Below are positions 1-8,181 of a stretch of DNA of 11,110 bases, piece by piece. The position numbers and the translations under genes were made by a program. The notes beneath the pieces were generated by a model that saw nothing but the letters and a program-made list of their open reading frames with translations, made no database searches and was not told the DNA's origin. Numbering within the stretch: position 1 is the first letter of the stretch; every line of letters starts with the position of its first letter. The DNA is from Prolixibacteraceae bacterium (GTDB lineage: Bacteria > Bacteroidota > Bacteroidia > Bacteroidales > Prolixibacteraceae): assembly GCA_018399395.1 (NCBI GenBank), contig JAGYOI010000025.1, forward strand, positions 1 to 11,110, written 5' to 3'.

Positions 1-184
1 TTTTAATCGGATTTTCAACAGGCGAATCCAGTTTAACTTGTATATTTCCTATTTCGCTCATATCGAGATATACAGGATACTCTTTTGACTGTGTTATGAT
101 TTTTGAATATCGGTAAATATCTTCATAATTATCTTCACAGCCAAACAGTGCCAGTAACAGTAATAGATAGAAAAGTTGCTTCAT
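1..184 (-). CDS. lipoprotein, N-terminal part only (possibly LVIVD-repeat type)
   Basis: An open frame starts at the ATG complementary to 182-184 and runs off the left edge, giving 61 residues. It begins MKQLFYLLLLLALFGC, a short positively charged start, a leucine-rich helix and a lipobox (LFGC) with the lipidated cysteine at residue 16, so the product should be an outer- or inner-membrane lipoprotein. Residues after the cysteine are acidic (CEDNYED), as often seen in Bacteroidota lipoproteins, some of which are displayed on the cell surface. The stretch around residues 55-61 (SPVENPIK) resembles the early part of Bacteroidota lipoproteins with LVIVD beta-propeller repeats, but this is recalled similarity and the repeats themselves would lie outside the window. 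It is separated from the upstream minus-strand gene by a terminator and about 330 nt, so it is probably its own transcription unit. The lipoprotein call is firm; the family call is weak. Confidence 0.75.
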   Translation of the reverse strand, partial: MKQLFYLLLLLALFGCEDNYEDIYRYSKIITQSKEYPVYLDMSEIGNIQVKLDSPVENPIK

Positions 185-459
185 AGTTAAATTTTGTATA
201 AAAACCGGATTTGTTTTTAATATGAAGTTTAAAAGTACAAATAGGTTGCGCAATAAGAAATAAATTATTGATAATATACATGAATTGAATATGAACAGGT
301 TGATTTTCTATCAATTGCTCATGATACCCTGGACAGATACTGTTGCACTCAATAAGGGCTATCGGAATAATATTCGTAAATTCGAAAGATGCTATGATTC
401 GGAAAAAACAACTCAAATCAGCAAAAGGAAAAGATAAGGAAGAGAATTTAAATACTAAC
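185..459. other. intergenic stretch without a convincing gene
   Basis: This AT-rich gap lies between the lipoprotein start and the terminator of the beta-helix gene. It should hold the promoter of the lipoprotein gene on the minus strand. The closest thing to a Bacteroidota -7 element is a TATTTG-containing stretch complementary to 238-245, which is imperfect and lacks a well-spaced -33 TTG, so no promoter is called. No RNA gene or long repeat was seen. Confidence 0.5.
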
Positions 460-490
460 AAAGGGGCAATTCCTTTCAGAATGCCCCTTT
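460..490 (-). terminator. intrinsic terminator of the receptor/beta-helix block
   Basis: A perfect 9-bp inverted repeat, AAAGGGGCA at 460-468 and TGCCCCTTT at 482-490, encloses a 13-nt loop. It starts 26 nt beyond the stop codon of the minus-strand beta-helix gene. Read on the minus strand, the GC core is followed by TTTGTTAG, a moderately T-rich tail. The plus-strand side also ends in T residues, so it could stop transcription both ways. Position, GC core and flanking T residues support the call. Confidence 0.8.
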
Positions 491-515
491 TAATATCAAA
501 TTAACATTACTATAA

Positions 516-2279
516 CTATTCGACAACTAACATTTGTGTTGATGTAAAATTATCTGAAATCAAATTCACAAAATAAGTACCAGTTCCAAGTTCGTTAGCA
601 TCAAAAGTTACAACATATCTACCAGATGATGCTCTTTCGTGAGCCACAGTTTTCATCTTCTGTCCCAATGCATTGTATACGTCAACCCTAACTATACCAG
701 TGCTTTCCAACTTCGCTGAAACAGTTGCAATGCCATTTGTCGGGTTAGGATAAACCTTAAAGCTTGATTGCGTGCCAACACGACTATTGAAGATACCATT
801 ACTACAACTAAATTCTTCAAAAGTAAACGAGCCACTTTTTACATCAGCTACTATATCATCAAAACTTTCGCGATTGGCATCATTTTCCCATTCAGCTTTT
901 TTGGTTGGGAACCAATTTAAGTCACCTACAGGGTAACTCGCATTTGCAGCACATTCCAGCGTTGCACTGGTATAACTCAAATCCCACTGATCTGGCATTG
1001 TAGCCTGGCCAGGATTATCAACATCAGGATGCACAGTATAAGCACCACTACTAACATCAGCAACAGCGGTTGTATCACCATTAATTTTCTTTGCAAAAGC
1101 AACCAAATCTGCATCGTCCCATGAATAATCATTGAACGAAAGCTCATCGGTATAAACACTTAAAGAATCATTCCACATCCAATAAGGATAAGCAGCATCA
1201 TCTTTCAGCATACTTTTAACCCTCGAGTTTACAAATCCGTTTGTACCATCGGTAAAATCTGTTGTAGCCCATGCCTGTCCTCCCTGAGCAGTATCTAATG
1301 CCAAGTCTCCGGGGTTTTCCCAAAAGTCCAGAATTCCATCTGACAAATAGTTAGCATTGTAAGCTAAAACCATAACTCTTTCTTCTTCCACGGGGAAACC
1401 TTCAGGTTGTAAAGTATCGTGAGCATAAGTTGCACCGTTAACGATACCATATGGTAAATTTTCAGGATCCTGATTCACTCTTAAAGCAAAAGACTCACCA
1501 GCAAAACGAGTATTAACAAACAAGTTATTCATAAATACGGCCTCGGTATAGTATTCTGCTTTAAAAGGCATTTGAGCATAGTTAACTACGGTATTGTGGT
1601 TAAACCAAACATCACCAACTAAAGCATCTTCAATTAAGAAAATAGGACCAACACCTTCGAGAAAGGTATTATTTTCAATATACAAACTTCCTATACTTCC
1701 GTGTTTAAGCGAAAAACCGAACCCCTGCCATGTACCAGCACCAGCAAAACCCGATTTTCTGAACAAGCTGTTTGTAACTTTAAGACTATTAAGACCAGCA
1801 GTTTCTGCACTAATAATAACACCATCAAAGTAATCAAAAATACAATCATCAATTGTTACATCGATATCACCTGAGGCTAAAAAGAAACCACCATGTCTCC
1901 ATGCTCCCCGGTTACCTACAATTGAAGAATTATTAATTTGAACACTTTGAAGTGTCAGGCTTCCGGTAAAACTCCACCCCCCCATGATCCATGATACAGC
2001 TTCTCCACTTTCGTTAACATCCATTACAATATAAGGTCGCATGCCATCACCATCTGCTGCTTTAATGGTAATATCCCATTGCACATCAATTGGCCCGCTC
2101 ATTTTATACATAGAATTACGCTCTAATACATAAACAGCACCATTCTCAGCATCGGGGTTGTTATTGATGAACACGTTCAATGTATCGGTAGAAGGCACAT
2201 TAAATGTAGTTTGTGCTTGCACTCCTAAACCCAGGATACATACTAAGGTAAACAATAATGTAAAAATCTTGTTTTTCAT
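516..2279 (-). CDS. T9SS-exported beta-helix surface protein, probable glycan-binding or polysaccharide lyase-like
   Basis: The product has 587 residues. A Sec signal peptide covers about residues 1-22 (cleavage after VQA). Residues about 65-265 read as rungs of a right-handed parallel beta-helix: short beta stretches recur with Asn-rich turns such as IENNTF, FNHNTVV and MNNLFVN, as in pectate-lyase-like and chondroitinase B-like folds and in DUF4957/DUF5123-type Bacteroidota proteins. Residues about 300-490 are rich in Asp and Trp and include a PVGDLNWFP motif that I associate with such proteins. The C-terminus (about 505-587) is a type A T9SS sorting domain: YPNPTNG at 510-516, a GTYFVNL strand and a short terminal strand ending VVE. 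It should therefore be secreted and attached to the cell surface. The gene follows the TonB-dependent receptor after 39 nt with no terminator between them, suggesting joint transcription. No catalytic residues can be assigned, so it may bind rather than cut a glycan. A seven-G run lies at residues 99-101. Confidence 0.85.
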   Translation of the reverse strand: MKNKIFTLLFTLVCILGLGVQAQTTFNVPSTDTLNVFINNNPDAENGAVYVLERNSMYKMSGPIDVQWDITIKAADGDGMRPYIVMDVNESGEAVSWIMGGWSFTGSLTLQSVQINNSSIVGNRGAWRHGGFFLASGDIDVTIDDCIFDYFDGVIISAETAGLNSLKVTNSLFRKSGFAGAGTWQGFGFSLKHGSIGSLYIENNTFLEGVGPIFLIEDALVGDVWFNHNTVVNYAQMPFKAEYYTEAVFMNNLFVNTRFAGESFALRVNQDPENLPYGIVNGATYAHDTLQPEGFPVEEERVMVLAYNANYLSDGILDFWENPGDLALDTAQGGQAWATTDFTDGTNGFVNSRVKSMLKDDAAYPYWMWNDSLSVYTDELSFNDYSWDDADLVAFAKKINGDTTAVADVSSGAYTVHPDVDNPGQATMPDQWDLSYTSATLECAANASYPVGDLNWFPTKKAEWENDANRESFDDIVADVKSGSFTFEEFSCSNGIFNSRVGTQSSFKVYPNPTNGIATVSAKLESTGIVRVDVYNALGQKMKTVAHERASSGRYVVTFDANELGTGTYFVNLISDNFTSTQMLVVE

Positions 2280-2318
2280 AAGAATTTAATTTTAGTTAAT
2301 AAATTGGTTAAACATATT

Positions 2319-5300
2319 TTACAGACGATATCGTAGGCCTATAATTAAATAGTTCGAGTAATAATTATCATTTAACGGGTATAATTCATTGCTACCATCA
2401 GTAACAGTTCCTTTAGGTGCACTGGGAGTAACTTTTTGACTTACTCCTTCGGTTAGTTTAAAATAATTCCCGTTTATGGCACTTGTTATGTTACTGAAGT
2501 TCACGAACACCTGCATCCCTTTCACTCCTGGCACATATTGTGTTAGAGAAAGATCCCATTGTTGGTAAGGTGCTGCATATCTTTTTGCTTCCCGAAAGTC
2601 GTCTTCGGTGAGGTCACCCAGATAATTTTCGGCAGTGCGTTTATATGACAAGCGTGCCGAAAAACCTTTGATATCATAACCTATTGAAGCATTGACAATA
2701 TGCTTGGGTTGCCCTGTAAGTTGTGATGAAATGATTGTATCACGATATGTTTTTGTTGTAGGGAAAGGAAACACAGGACTGGTCTCGGTAATTACTTTTG
2801 TCCTTGTTTCTTTTTGTTCTGATTCATTGTATGTGTAGTTAGCACTAAAAACGATACCATTAAATGGCTTTGGCAGATAATAGAAAGTAGTTTGCCAATC
2901 AACCTCAAATCCTTGAACAGTTGCTATATGAGGATTATTTACGAAAAATCCATTTACGGTAGACAAACCTTCCCATGATTTATTCAAACCATACCCTAAC
3001 AATTCCTGCAGGTAATCTCTTACACCAGGTTGAGCCAGGCGATAAGTTCTGTAATATTCAAAATCTTCGATATTTTTCTTAAAGTATCCAAAGGTTAATA
3101 AACCAAGTTTTCTACTGTAAAAAGACAAGTTGGCATCGAGGTTTGTCGACAGGGCCGGTTTTAAAGACGGGTTGCCAAAATCACTTAATCTACCGTCTCT
3201 GCTAACCCTGTAACGAGGCATAAAACTATAGTAACGTGGCCTGGCTATAGATTGTGTATAAGCAAGCCGAATGCTCATCCATTCAAAATAAGGCGTAATT
3301 TTTGCGTTCACCATGGGCAAAAGAAAACGGTTTTTTCTGTCAGTTATATCCTCATCGAAGGTTTCAATTACCCCCCCCAAATCGTTCAGTTCATAAATAC
3401 CGTTTGAAGCGTAACTTGTAAACATTTCTTCGTAACGAGCGCCCCCAACCAACTGAAGATATTTGGTAATATTTAAATCTGCCATGGCATATCCGGCATA
3501 TGTTGACTCGGTTCCTTCATAATCATTCAATAGTTTCTGCTGGTCGGAGGTTGCCGCTTCATTGGGACTCCAGTTTTGATCATCCAAACTTTTAACAATT
3601 TGTTTCATATATTCGGGCTTAACATAACCGTCAAGAGTTACTCCATCAAAAATTTCATTACTATAATCGTCCATAAGCTGCAAAACCGGGATATTTTCGC
3701 CAACATAAGCCCTTGCACCAGGGTAAGAAAATTTCAACCCTTCATTATGAGCGGGTAAAAATTGTTTAACAGCATCCCTCACACCACTTGAAGAAAGTCC
3801 GGTACCATAACTATTTTCATCGTACGTTCTGGTTTTTGAACGATATTTACCCCCAATTTTAAATTTTCCGGCAATACTATTTCCAATTGAAAAGGGAATT
3901 TCATAATCTAACTTAGCTGTAAATTCTCTTTCTTCAAGTATGCTTGTATTTGAACCAAGATTATATAACACATAAGCAGAATCGTTGTCATACTTCAAGA
4001 GGTCGGAAACATAATAAGGGCTTGTGTTTATAGCCCCTAATTTCTTTTGAACTTCCTGGGGCAGAAGATTTAAATCGCCATAGAGTTTTGTTCCTAAACT
4101 ATAATCAAGAGGTTTATCATTTTTAGCTTGAGTATAATTTAATGCTATTTTTAACTTCGTACTATAAATATTTTGTTCTAATCCCAACGAACTCACCAAT
4201 GAAAGCGAACTTCTTTCATTTATACCCATATTCTTAGTGATATTAAAACTTGGAGAATAAGAGAAACTGCGGTTTATGGATTTATTTTGCAAACCATTAA
4301 CAAATGCATTAGCTAATATTTTTGTGTTCTCAAGTTTGTAATCAAGGAACATGCTTAAACCAGTTCTTTCTCTTATTATATCGCCATTATTTAAATTTAC
4401 AGAACTTATTTCAGCAAACCCTTTACCAGGTTCGGCAGCATTTAAAAGCACACCTGCATTCATGATATTCGAAGAGCGGTTGATTTTTTCATAACTACCA
4501 ACCAATATAACACCCAGTTTATTATCAAAAAAACGGTTGCTTAATTGTAATGTCGCCAATGGATTAAAATTGTTATTATCAATCGACACTGGAAATCGGT
4601 TTTGAAACAATAAATTAGCATGAAACCCTTCATCAGCATCCTTCAGCTTTAAATCAACAATTCCCCCAACAACATCGGCATCTTTATCGGGAGTTAATGA
4701 TTTTTGCACTGAAATTCCATCAATCATAAATGGAGAAATCCCTGCCATACTCACCGAATTATCTTCATTTGAAGTTGAAGGAGCCCTTACACCGTTAATG
4801 GTTATCAAATTATATCGGGGCTCTAACCCTCTGATCACAACCTTACTACCCTCACCATCTTCCGATTGAATACTAACACCTGGCAATCTACCAACAGATT
4901 CAGCGGCATTGGCATCAGGTACTTCCTGAATTTTTTCAGAAGACACAACATTTGAAATAGAGTTTGATTTCATTTGTTGATTAATGGCACTTAACTGTCC
5001 TTTTGTTTGTACAGTTATCACAACTTCATTTAATGAATAGGAATCGGAAACCATTGAATAATTTAGCGTTTTGGGTTTGTTAGATTCTATAGTAACAGTT
5101 TTCTCTTGCGTTACATATCCCAAATAAGAAACTACAATGGTTTTTTCACCATCAGGAATATTTTTCAACTCATAATTACCATTAATATCGGTTATCGTCC
5201 CGATAGTTGTTCCTTTAACTATAACATTTACACCTATTAAACCTTCGCCAGAATCAGAATCTTTCACGAATCCTTTGATGTTACCGGCATAAGAAATAAA

Positions 5301-5345
5301 TGGCAATAAAAACACTAATGCAAAATGTAAAATTCTGTTTTTCAT
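2319..5345 (-). CDS. TonB-dependent outer-membrane receptor with carboxypeptidase-regulatory-like N-terminal domain
   Basis: The product has 1008 residues and would import a ligand across the outer membrane using TonB-ExbBD energy. A signal peptide ends at about residue 20 (ISYA). Residues about 22-98 form the CarboxypepD_reg-like beta-sandwich (GxVxD, GVNVIVKGTTIGTITDINGNYEL, SYLGY) common in Bacteroidota receptors. A TonB-box-like stretch, NEVVIT, lies near 106-111. The plug spans about 120-235, with SVGRLPGVSIQ at 150-160, VVIRGLEPRYN at 169-178 and ADVVGGIVDL at 223-232. The remainder is the barrel, ending in a strand with aromatic residues (LIIGLRYRL); the last residue is Leu rather than the usual Phe. 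The plug wording resembles the TonB-Xanth-Caul type (TIGR01782) more than classical SusC, and no SusD gene follows. A small membrane-protein gene lies 38 nt upstream and the beta-helix gene 39 nt downstream. A run of eight G residues lies inside the reading frame (plus positions 3371-3378). The receptor call is secure; the ligand, probably an oligosaccharide, is inferred. Confidence 0.95.
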   Translation of the reverse strand: MKNRILHFALVFLLPFISYAGNIKGFVKDSDSGEGLIGVNVIVKGTTIGTITDINGNYELKNIPDGEKTIVVSYLGYVTQEKTVTIESNKPKTLNYSMVSDSYSLNEVVITVQTKGQLSAINQQMKSNSISNVVSSEKIQEVPDANAAESVGRLPGVSIQSEDGEGSKVVIRGLEPRYNLITINGVRAPSTSNEDNSVSMAGISPFMIDGISVQKSLTPDKDADVVGGIVDLKLKDADEGFHANLLFQNRFPVSIDNNNFNPLATLQLSNRFFDNKLGVILVGSYEKINRSSNIMNAGVLLNAAEPGKGFAEISSVNLNNGDIIRERTGLSMFLDYKLENTKILANAFVNGLQNKSINRSFSYSPSFNITKNMGINERSSLSLVSSLGLEQNIYSTKLKIALNYTQAKNDKPLDYSLGTKLYGDLNLLPQEVQKKLGAINTSPYYVSDLLKYDNDSAYVLYNLGSNTSILEEREFTAKLDYEIPFSIGNSIAGKFKIGGKYRSKTRTYDENSYGTGLSSSGVRDAVKQFLPAHNEGLKFSYPGARAYVGENIPVLQLMDDYSNEIFDGVTLDGYVKPEYMKQIVKSLDDQNWSPNEAATSDQQKLLNDYEGTESTYAGYAMADLNITKYLQLVGGARYEEMFTSYASNGIYELNDLGGVIETFDEDITDRKNRFLLPMVNAKITPYFEWMSIRLAYTQSIARPRYYSFMPRYRVSRDGRLSDFGNPSLKPALSTNLDANLSFYSRKLGLLTFGYFKKNIEDFEYYRTYRLAQPGVRDYLQELLGYGLNKSWEGLSTVNGFFVNNPHIATVQGFEVDWQTTFYYLPKPFNGIVFSANYTYNESEQKETRTKVITETSPVFPFPTTKTYRDTIISSQLTGQPKHIVNASIGYDIKGFSARLSYKRTAENYLGDLTEDDFREAKRYAAPYQQWDLSLTQYVPGVKGMQVFVNFSNITSAINGNYFKLTEGVSQKVTPSAPKGTVTDGSNELYPLNDNYYSNYLIIGLRYRL

Positions 5346-5383
5346 TGGTCCCTTTAGTTAATTTGTTAGAATCTGAATTTCTA

Positions 5384-5551
5384 TTAGTAAATAATTAGGT
5401 AAAAAACTAAGAACAGCATACCTATTATAATAATCATTACAAACAATTCGGATAAAATGATTTGCTTCTTTTTCTTATCAAGCTTATTATCTTGTTTTGT
5501 TTTACAGTTGGCATAACCCGATTTTACTATGTTATCCTTTATCTTCTCCAT
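5384..5551 (-). CDS. small single-helix membrane protein, function unknown
   Basis: A short frame of 55 codons begins at the ATG complementary to 5549-5551 and ends with TAA at 5384-5386, followed directly by TAG. Two in-frame stops (TGA, TAA) lie just upstream of the ATG, so this is the only sensible start. The first 30 residues are hydrophilic and lysine-rich (for example KLDKKKKQ at 23-30) with one Cys at 16. Residues about 36-54 are almost wholly hydrophobic (LFVMIIIIGMLFLVFYLII), one membrane helix ending at the C-terminus. The positive flank suggests N-in, with a tail-anchored topology. It lies 38 nt upstream of the receptor on the same strand and probably heads that operon. A GAGG lies about 15 nt before the start, too far to be a good ribosome site. 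I recognise no family. The charge and hydrophobicity pattern argues for a real gene, but the length leaves room for chance. Confidence 0.6.
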   Translation of the reverse strand: MEKIKDNIVKSGYANCKTKQDNKLDKKKKQIILSELFVMIIIIGMLFLVFYLIIY

Positions 5552-5708
5552 GTTTCAAATTTAGCCCTCATCACAGTATCGGTTTTTCATTATAATATCA
5601 CAAGTTACTATTGATGTCTGATTGTAAGACATTAAGACATTAGGACAAATTTTTACACAATACTAAAAAGCATGCTCGTAGCTTTCCCAGGGGTAATAAA
5701 ACCCGACT
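5552..5708 (-). promoter_or_regulatory. gap between GH9-like gene and receptor block with an 8-bp tandem repeat
   Basis: This 157-nt gap must hold the 3' end signals of the GH9-like gene and any promoter of the small-protein/receptor block. At 5625-5647 three consecutive 8-bp units occur: TAAGACAT, TAAGACAT and TAGGACA(A), the third imperfect. A regulator site is one reading. A TAAATTTG (-7-like) lies complementary to 5556-5563 but is only 5 nt from the ATG and lacks a spaced -33 element, so no promoter is assigned. Confidence 0.3.
5667..5685 (-). terminator. weak terminator-like hairpin after the GH9-like gene
   Basis: On the minus strand AAAGC and GCTTT pair around a 9-nt loop, and the stem runs into five T residues. 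It begins 24 nt beyond the GH9-like stop codon. Two G-U pairs could lengthen the stem. The stem is short and AT-rich, so termination may be partial and read-through into the receptor block is possible. Confidence 0.25.
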
Positions 5709-8111
5709 TTAATTATCAATTTGTGTTTTGTTAATTCCAATAAAATATAAATAAGCGTACAATGCAGTCTTTCCCCTCATTGACTGCTGGGGGGTAAATT
5801 CAGAATGGGCAAACATGTATCGTGAATTAAAGTACCCCTCGGCCATGGGCCATTCGTTAAAATCAGGATATCCCTGACTGGTTAAAACACTTGGCATGCC
5901 TTCGGTAAGGACAGTAGACCAATCAAATGTATTCAAATATGGGGTATGTCCCGGATGGAGTCCTGGTGCACCATCATCCCTGCCACTTGTAAACATGTTT
6001 TCAATGCTGCGTTTTTCTTGTAGTTCAGTTGTAGCCGTTGTCATTTCAATCATATTCAAAGGATTTCTTCCTAGTCCCCAGTCTGCTTCAAGGATCAATG
6101 CTTTTAAAAAAGTTTGTTTTTCATTCTTGTCTTCACTAATTGCATGCGCCACAATTGAACGCTGCACGTGTTGTGTCGTTTTAAAATATGCATCATCGTC
6201 GGTAGCTCTGCGCGATGGCCTTTCAAAAATATATTTCACTTCCTTGTTTTTGGCATGATAGCAAACGGCCTTTTTCATATTTTCCCACAATTCAGGGTAA
6301 TGAACTTCACGTTTAGTTTTTAAATAAGCAACAACACCCCATAATTGATTGAAATGGTTTATTTTCACAATTTCTGATTTAGGATGTTTAACAACAGACT
6401 CCTGAAAAACAATATCTTCGTATTGTGAATCACCGGTCAGGTTATACAAATAAGCGGCTGCAGTCATTCTAAAATCTCTACCACGCATATGAGCCTCGCC
6501 AATACTTTGCATTTGATCAAGCATTGGATCATCCAACTTTGAAGCATATTTGAAAGCAATTAAGGCCGAATCGCAATAAGTTTGCATTAGTTTCTGATTT
6601 CCTTGTATCATGAAAGCATAAGCTAACATAGACGCGTTTGCAGCATTAGCCCAGGCTGCTATCGGGGTATTATCTGCCTGAAAAAGCACATTCAACCACG
6701 TAGAATCGATTTCCCCAACATGATCAAAATAATTATGATACATAGGATTCGATATTCCATGGCTATACCCGCCATTATAACGAGCACTTAGCCAAAAATC
6801 CACCTCATTTCTTGCTTCATCAATAATATCAGGAATCCCGTTTCCACTTTCAGGAAGCCCCATGTTATCATCTGATAACTTACCATCTGATAAAATATAA
6901 GGTAAAAGCAAATCGTAGATAATAGATACATGTCCCAGGTGTCGGTCCCAATCTAGTGCATCAGCATGCCCACCCTTTACCTGATTGTTCTGGGGCATAC
7001 CTTCTTTTATATTTTCTTTAAAAAACTCAGGCACATCCCAGGTGTCTCTGCCTGTCTCCGACCAAAGCGGAGAATAAGGATGTAAATTGGTTACATATAC
7101 TCGCGTATCTTCAGGACTTTTACCGGGTATATACAAAGGACGCCGTGGAACAGGCCAAATACCCCCTGTACTATCCTGTCCTACACGCATATATAAAAAA
7201 CCAAGTAAAGATACTTTGTAAGGATTGTGATAAATATTATTCCGAATTTCAAAAGTATGGCTACAGCCCACATCCTCAATAACAAGTTTATAATAACCCG
7301 GCTCATTGAAATTTGAAAAATCAGCTGTCCAAACAGGAGAATTAATCATATTATACCCGTGAATATCTTTCTTTTTTTTGGTGCCAAACTGAACATTTCC
7401 CACCAATGTATTTTGTTTTGTTTTCTCATTTTGAACCCATACCTTATTGCCTTGGAACTTTTTATAATCGCGGTATTTTCCATCACCTAACCAAAAATAT
7501 AAATCGGCTGCTTTTATCGGAGCATCATTAATATAACCCACGAGGTTAACATGTATGGCCTCCGAAATATTTTCATGATTATCGTATATAAAATTAACTG
7601 TTGACTTATCGCTGTTGAGATCATCTGCTAATTGAACAGTGTAACTTTTTCCCGCTTTCATGTCATAAGGCATTTTCAAGTATAAAAAATGTTCATGAGT
7701 ATACTTGTAGTTGAAGTCTTGCTTTTCAACATTATACTCTCCTTCAAATTGACCATTTACCTTTGATTTCCTGAATACTTCCACCGGCCTTTTTCCTTCA
7801 GCTTTGTAATTCAAGTCGTTAACTGAACGTATTTTCCAATGAACAGCATCTTGTATAACATTTACATTCAGGGGTTCACCATAACGAACAATGTAATTAT
7901 TGGTTTGATCATGAGTATGGTGCATAAAAGCCTTGGGACCTATACCATCGTCTACAAATTTCACTTCTCCATCCTGAAAATGAAGCATTATATATTCCTT
8001 GTCAATTACTTTTACACTAACCAGTTTTGATGCATGGACATTTACAAATGAACATAAAAGCAACACCAAAAGGACTATTGATATTTTCCCAATAAATTTT
8101 TTCTTTGTCAT
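5709..8111 (-). CDS. glycoside hydrolase family 9-like enzyme with N-terminal Ig-like (CelD_N) domain
   Basis: The product has 800 residues. A Sec signal peptide ends near residue 27 (NVHA). Cys20 is preceded by Leu and does not form a good lipobox. There is no T9SS sorting domain, so the enzyme is probably periplasmic. Residues about 30-175 form an extra N-terminal beta-rich region. About 183-290 is the cellulase N-terminal Ig-like domain (IHVNLVGYI at 186-194, WTADFSNFNEPGYYKLVIED). The (alpha/alpha)6 catalytic domain covers about 295-795. GGHADALDWDRH at 380-391 stands where GH9 enzymes carry the DAGD motif with nucleophile-activating Asp; Asp384 and Asp387 are kept, Gly is Leu. LGRNPLN at 680-686 matches the GH9 LGxNP signature. 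SGRDDGAPGLHPGHTPY at 709-725 replaces the usual PHHR region. The proton donor should be Glu753 or Glu758 in NEWPMAEGYFNSR. The family is well supported; the substrate (beta-glucan, xyloglucan, chitooligosaccharide or other) is open. It lies upstream of the receptor block on the same strand. Confidence 0.88.
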   Translation of the reverse strand: MTKKKFIGKISIVLLVLLLCSFVNVHASKLVSVKVIDKEYIMLHFQDGEVKFVDDGIGPKAFMHHTHDQTNNYIVRYGEPLNVNVIQDAVHWKIRSVNDLNYKAEGKRPVEVFRKSKVNGQFEGEYNVEKQDFNYKYTHEHFLYLKMPYDMKAGKSYTVQLADDLNSDKSTVNFIYDNHENISEAIHVNLVGYINDAPIKAADLYFWLGDGKYRDYKKFQGNKVWVQNEKTKQNTLVGNVQFGTKKKKDIHGYNMINSPVWTADFSNFNEPGYYKLVIEDVGCSHTFEIRNNIYHNPYKVSLLGFLYMRVGQDSTGGIWPVPRRPLYIPGKSPEDTRVYVTNLHPYSPLWSETGRDTWDVPEFFKENIKEGMPQNNQVKGGHADALDWDRHLGHVSIIYDLLLPYILSDGKLSDDNMGLPESGNGIPDIIDEARNEVDFWLSARYNGGYSHGISNPMYHNYFDHVGEIDSTWLNVLFQADNTPIAAWANAANASMLAYAFMIQGNQKLMQTYCDSALIAFKYASKLDDPMLDQMQSIGEAHMRGRDFRMTAAAYLYNLTGDSQYEDIVFQESVVKHPKSEIVKINHFNQLWGVVAYLKTKREVHYPELWENMKKAVCYHAKNKEVKYIFERPSRRATDDDAYFKTTQHVQRSIVAHAISEDKNEKQTFLKALILEADWGLGRNPLNMIEMTTATTELQEKRSIENMFTSGRDDGAPGLHPGHTPYLNTFDWSTVLTEGMPSVLTSQGYPDFNEWPMAEGYFNSRYMFAHSEFTPQQSMRGKTALYAYLYFIGINKTQIDN

Positions 8112-8181
8112 AACTTTATATAATTAAACTATTTTCATGCAATTGAAACGAAATGTGCTTTTCATTTCACCATAGAATTTT

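Noticed and set aside
7..184. Left-edge lipoprotein as a SusD or SusE-type partner of the receptor
   Set aside because: Its N-terminus has no SusD features, and a strong terminator and about 330 nt separate it from the receptor block.
135..461. Open frame of 108 codons on the minus strand between the lipoprotein and the terminator
   Set aside because: It overlaps the well-supported lipoprotein start in another frame, begins inside the terminator stem and has no recognisable domain. It is most likely chance in AT-rich DNA.
5556..5563. TAAATTTG on the minus strand as a -7 promoter element for the receptor block
   Set aside because: It lies only 5 nt from the small-protein ATG, which would force a leaderless transcript, and no TTG occurs at the needed distance upstream.
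5896..6258. Plus-strand open frame of 120 codons inside the GH9-like gene
   Set aside because: It lies opposite the catalytic C-terminal part of the enzyme, whose LGRNP and HPGH motifs are plainly coded on the minus strand.
8150..8168. Hairpin before the GH9-like gene as a terminator or riboswitch
   Set aside because: The stem is only 6 AT-rich base pairs with no T tract, and no known riboswitch core is visible around it.
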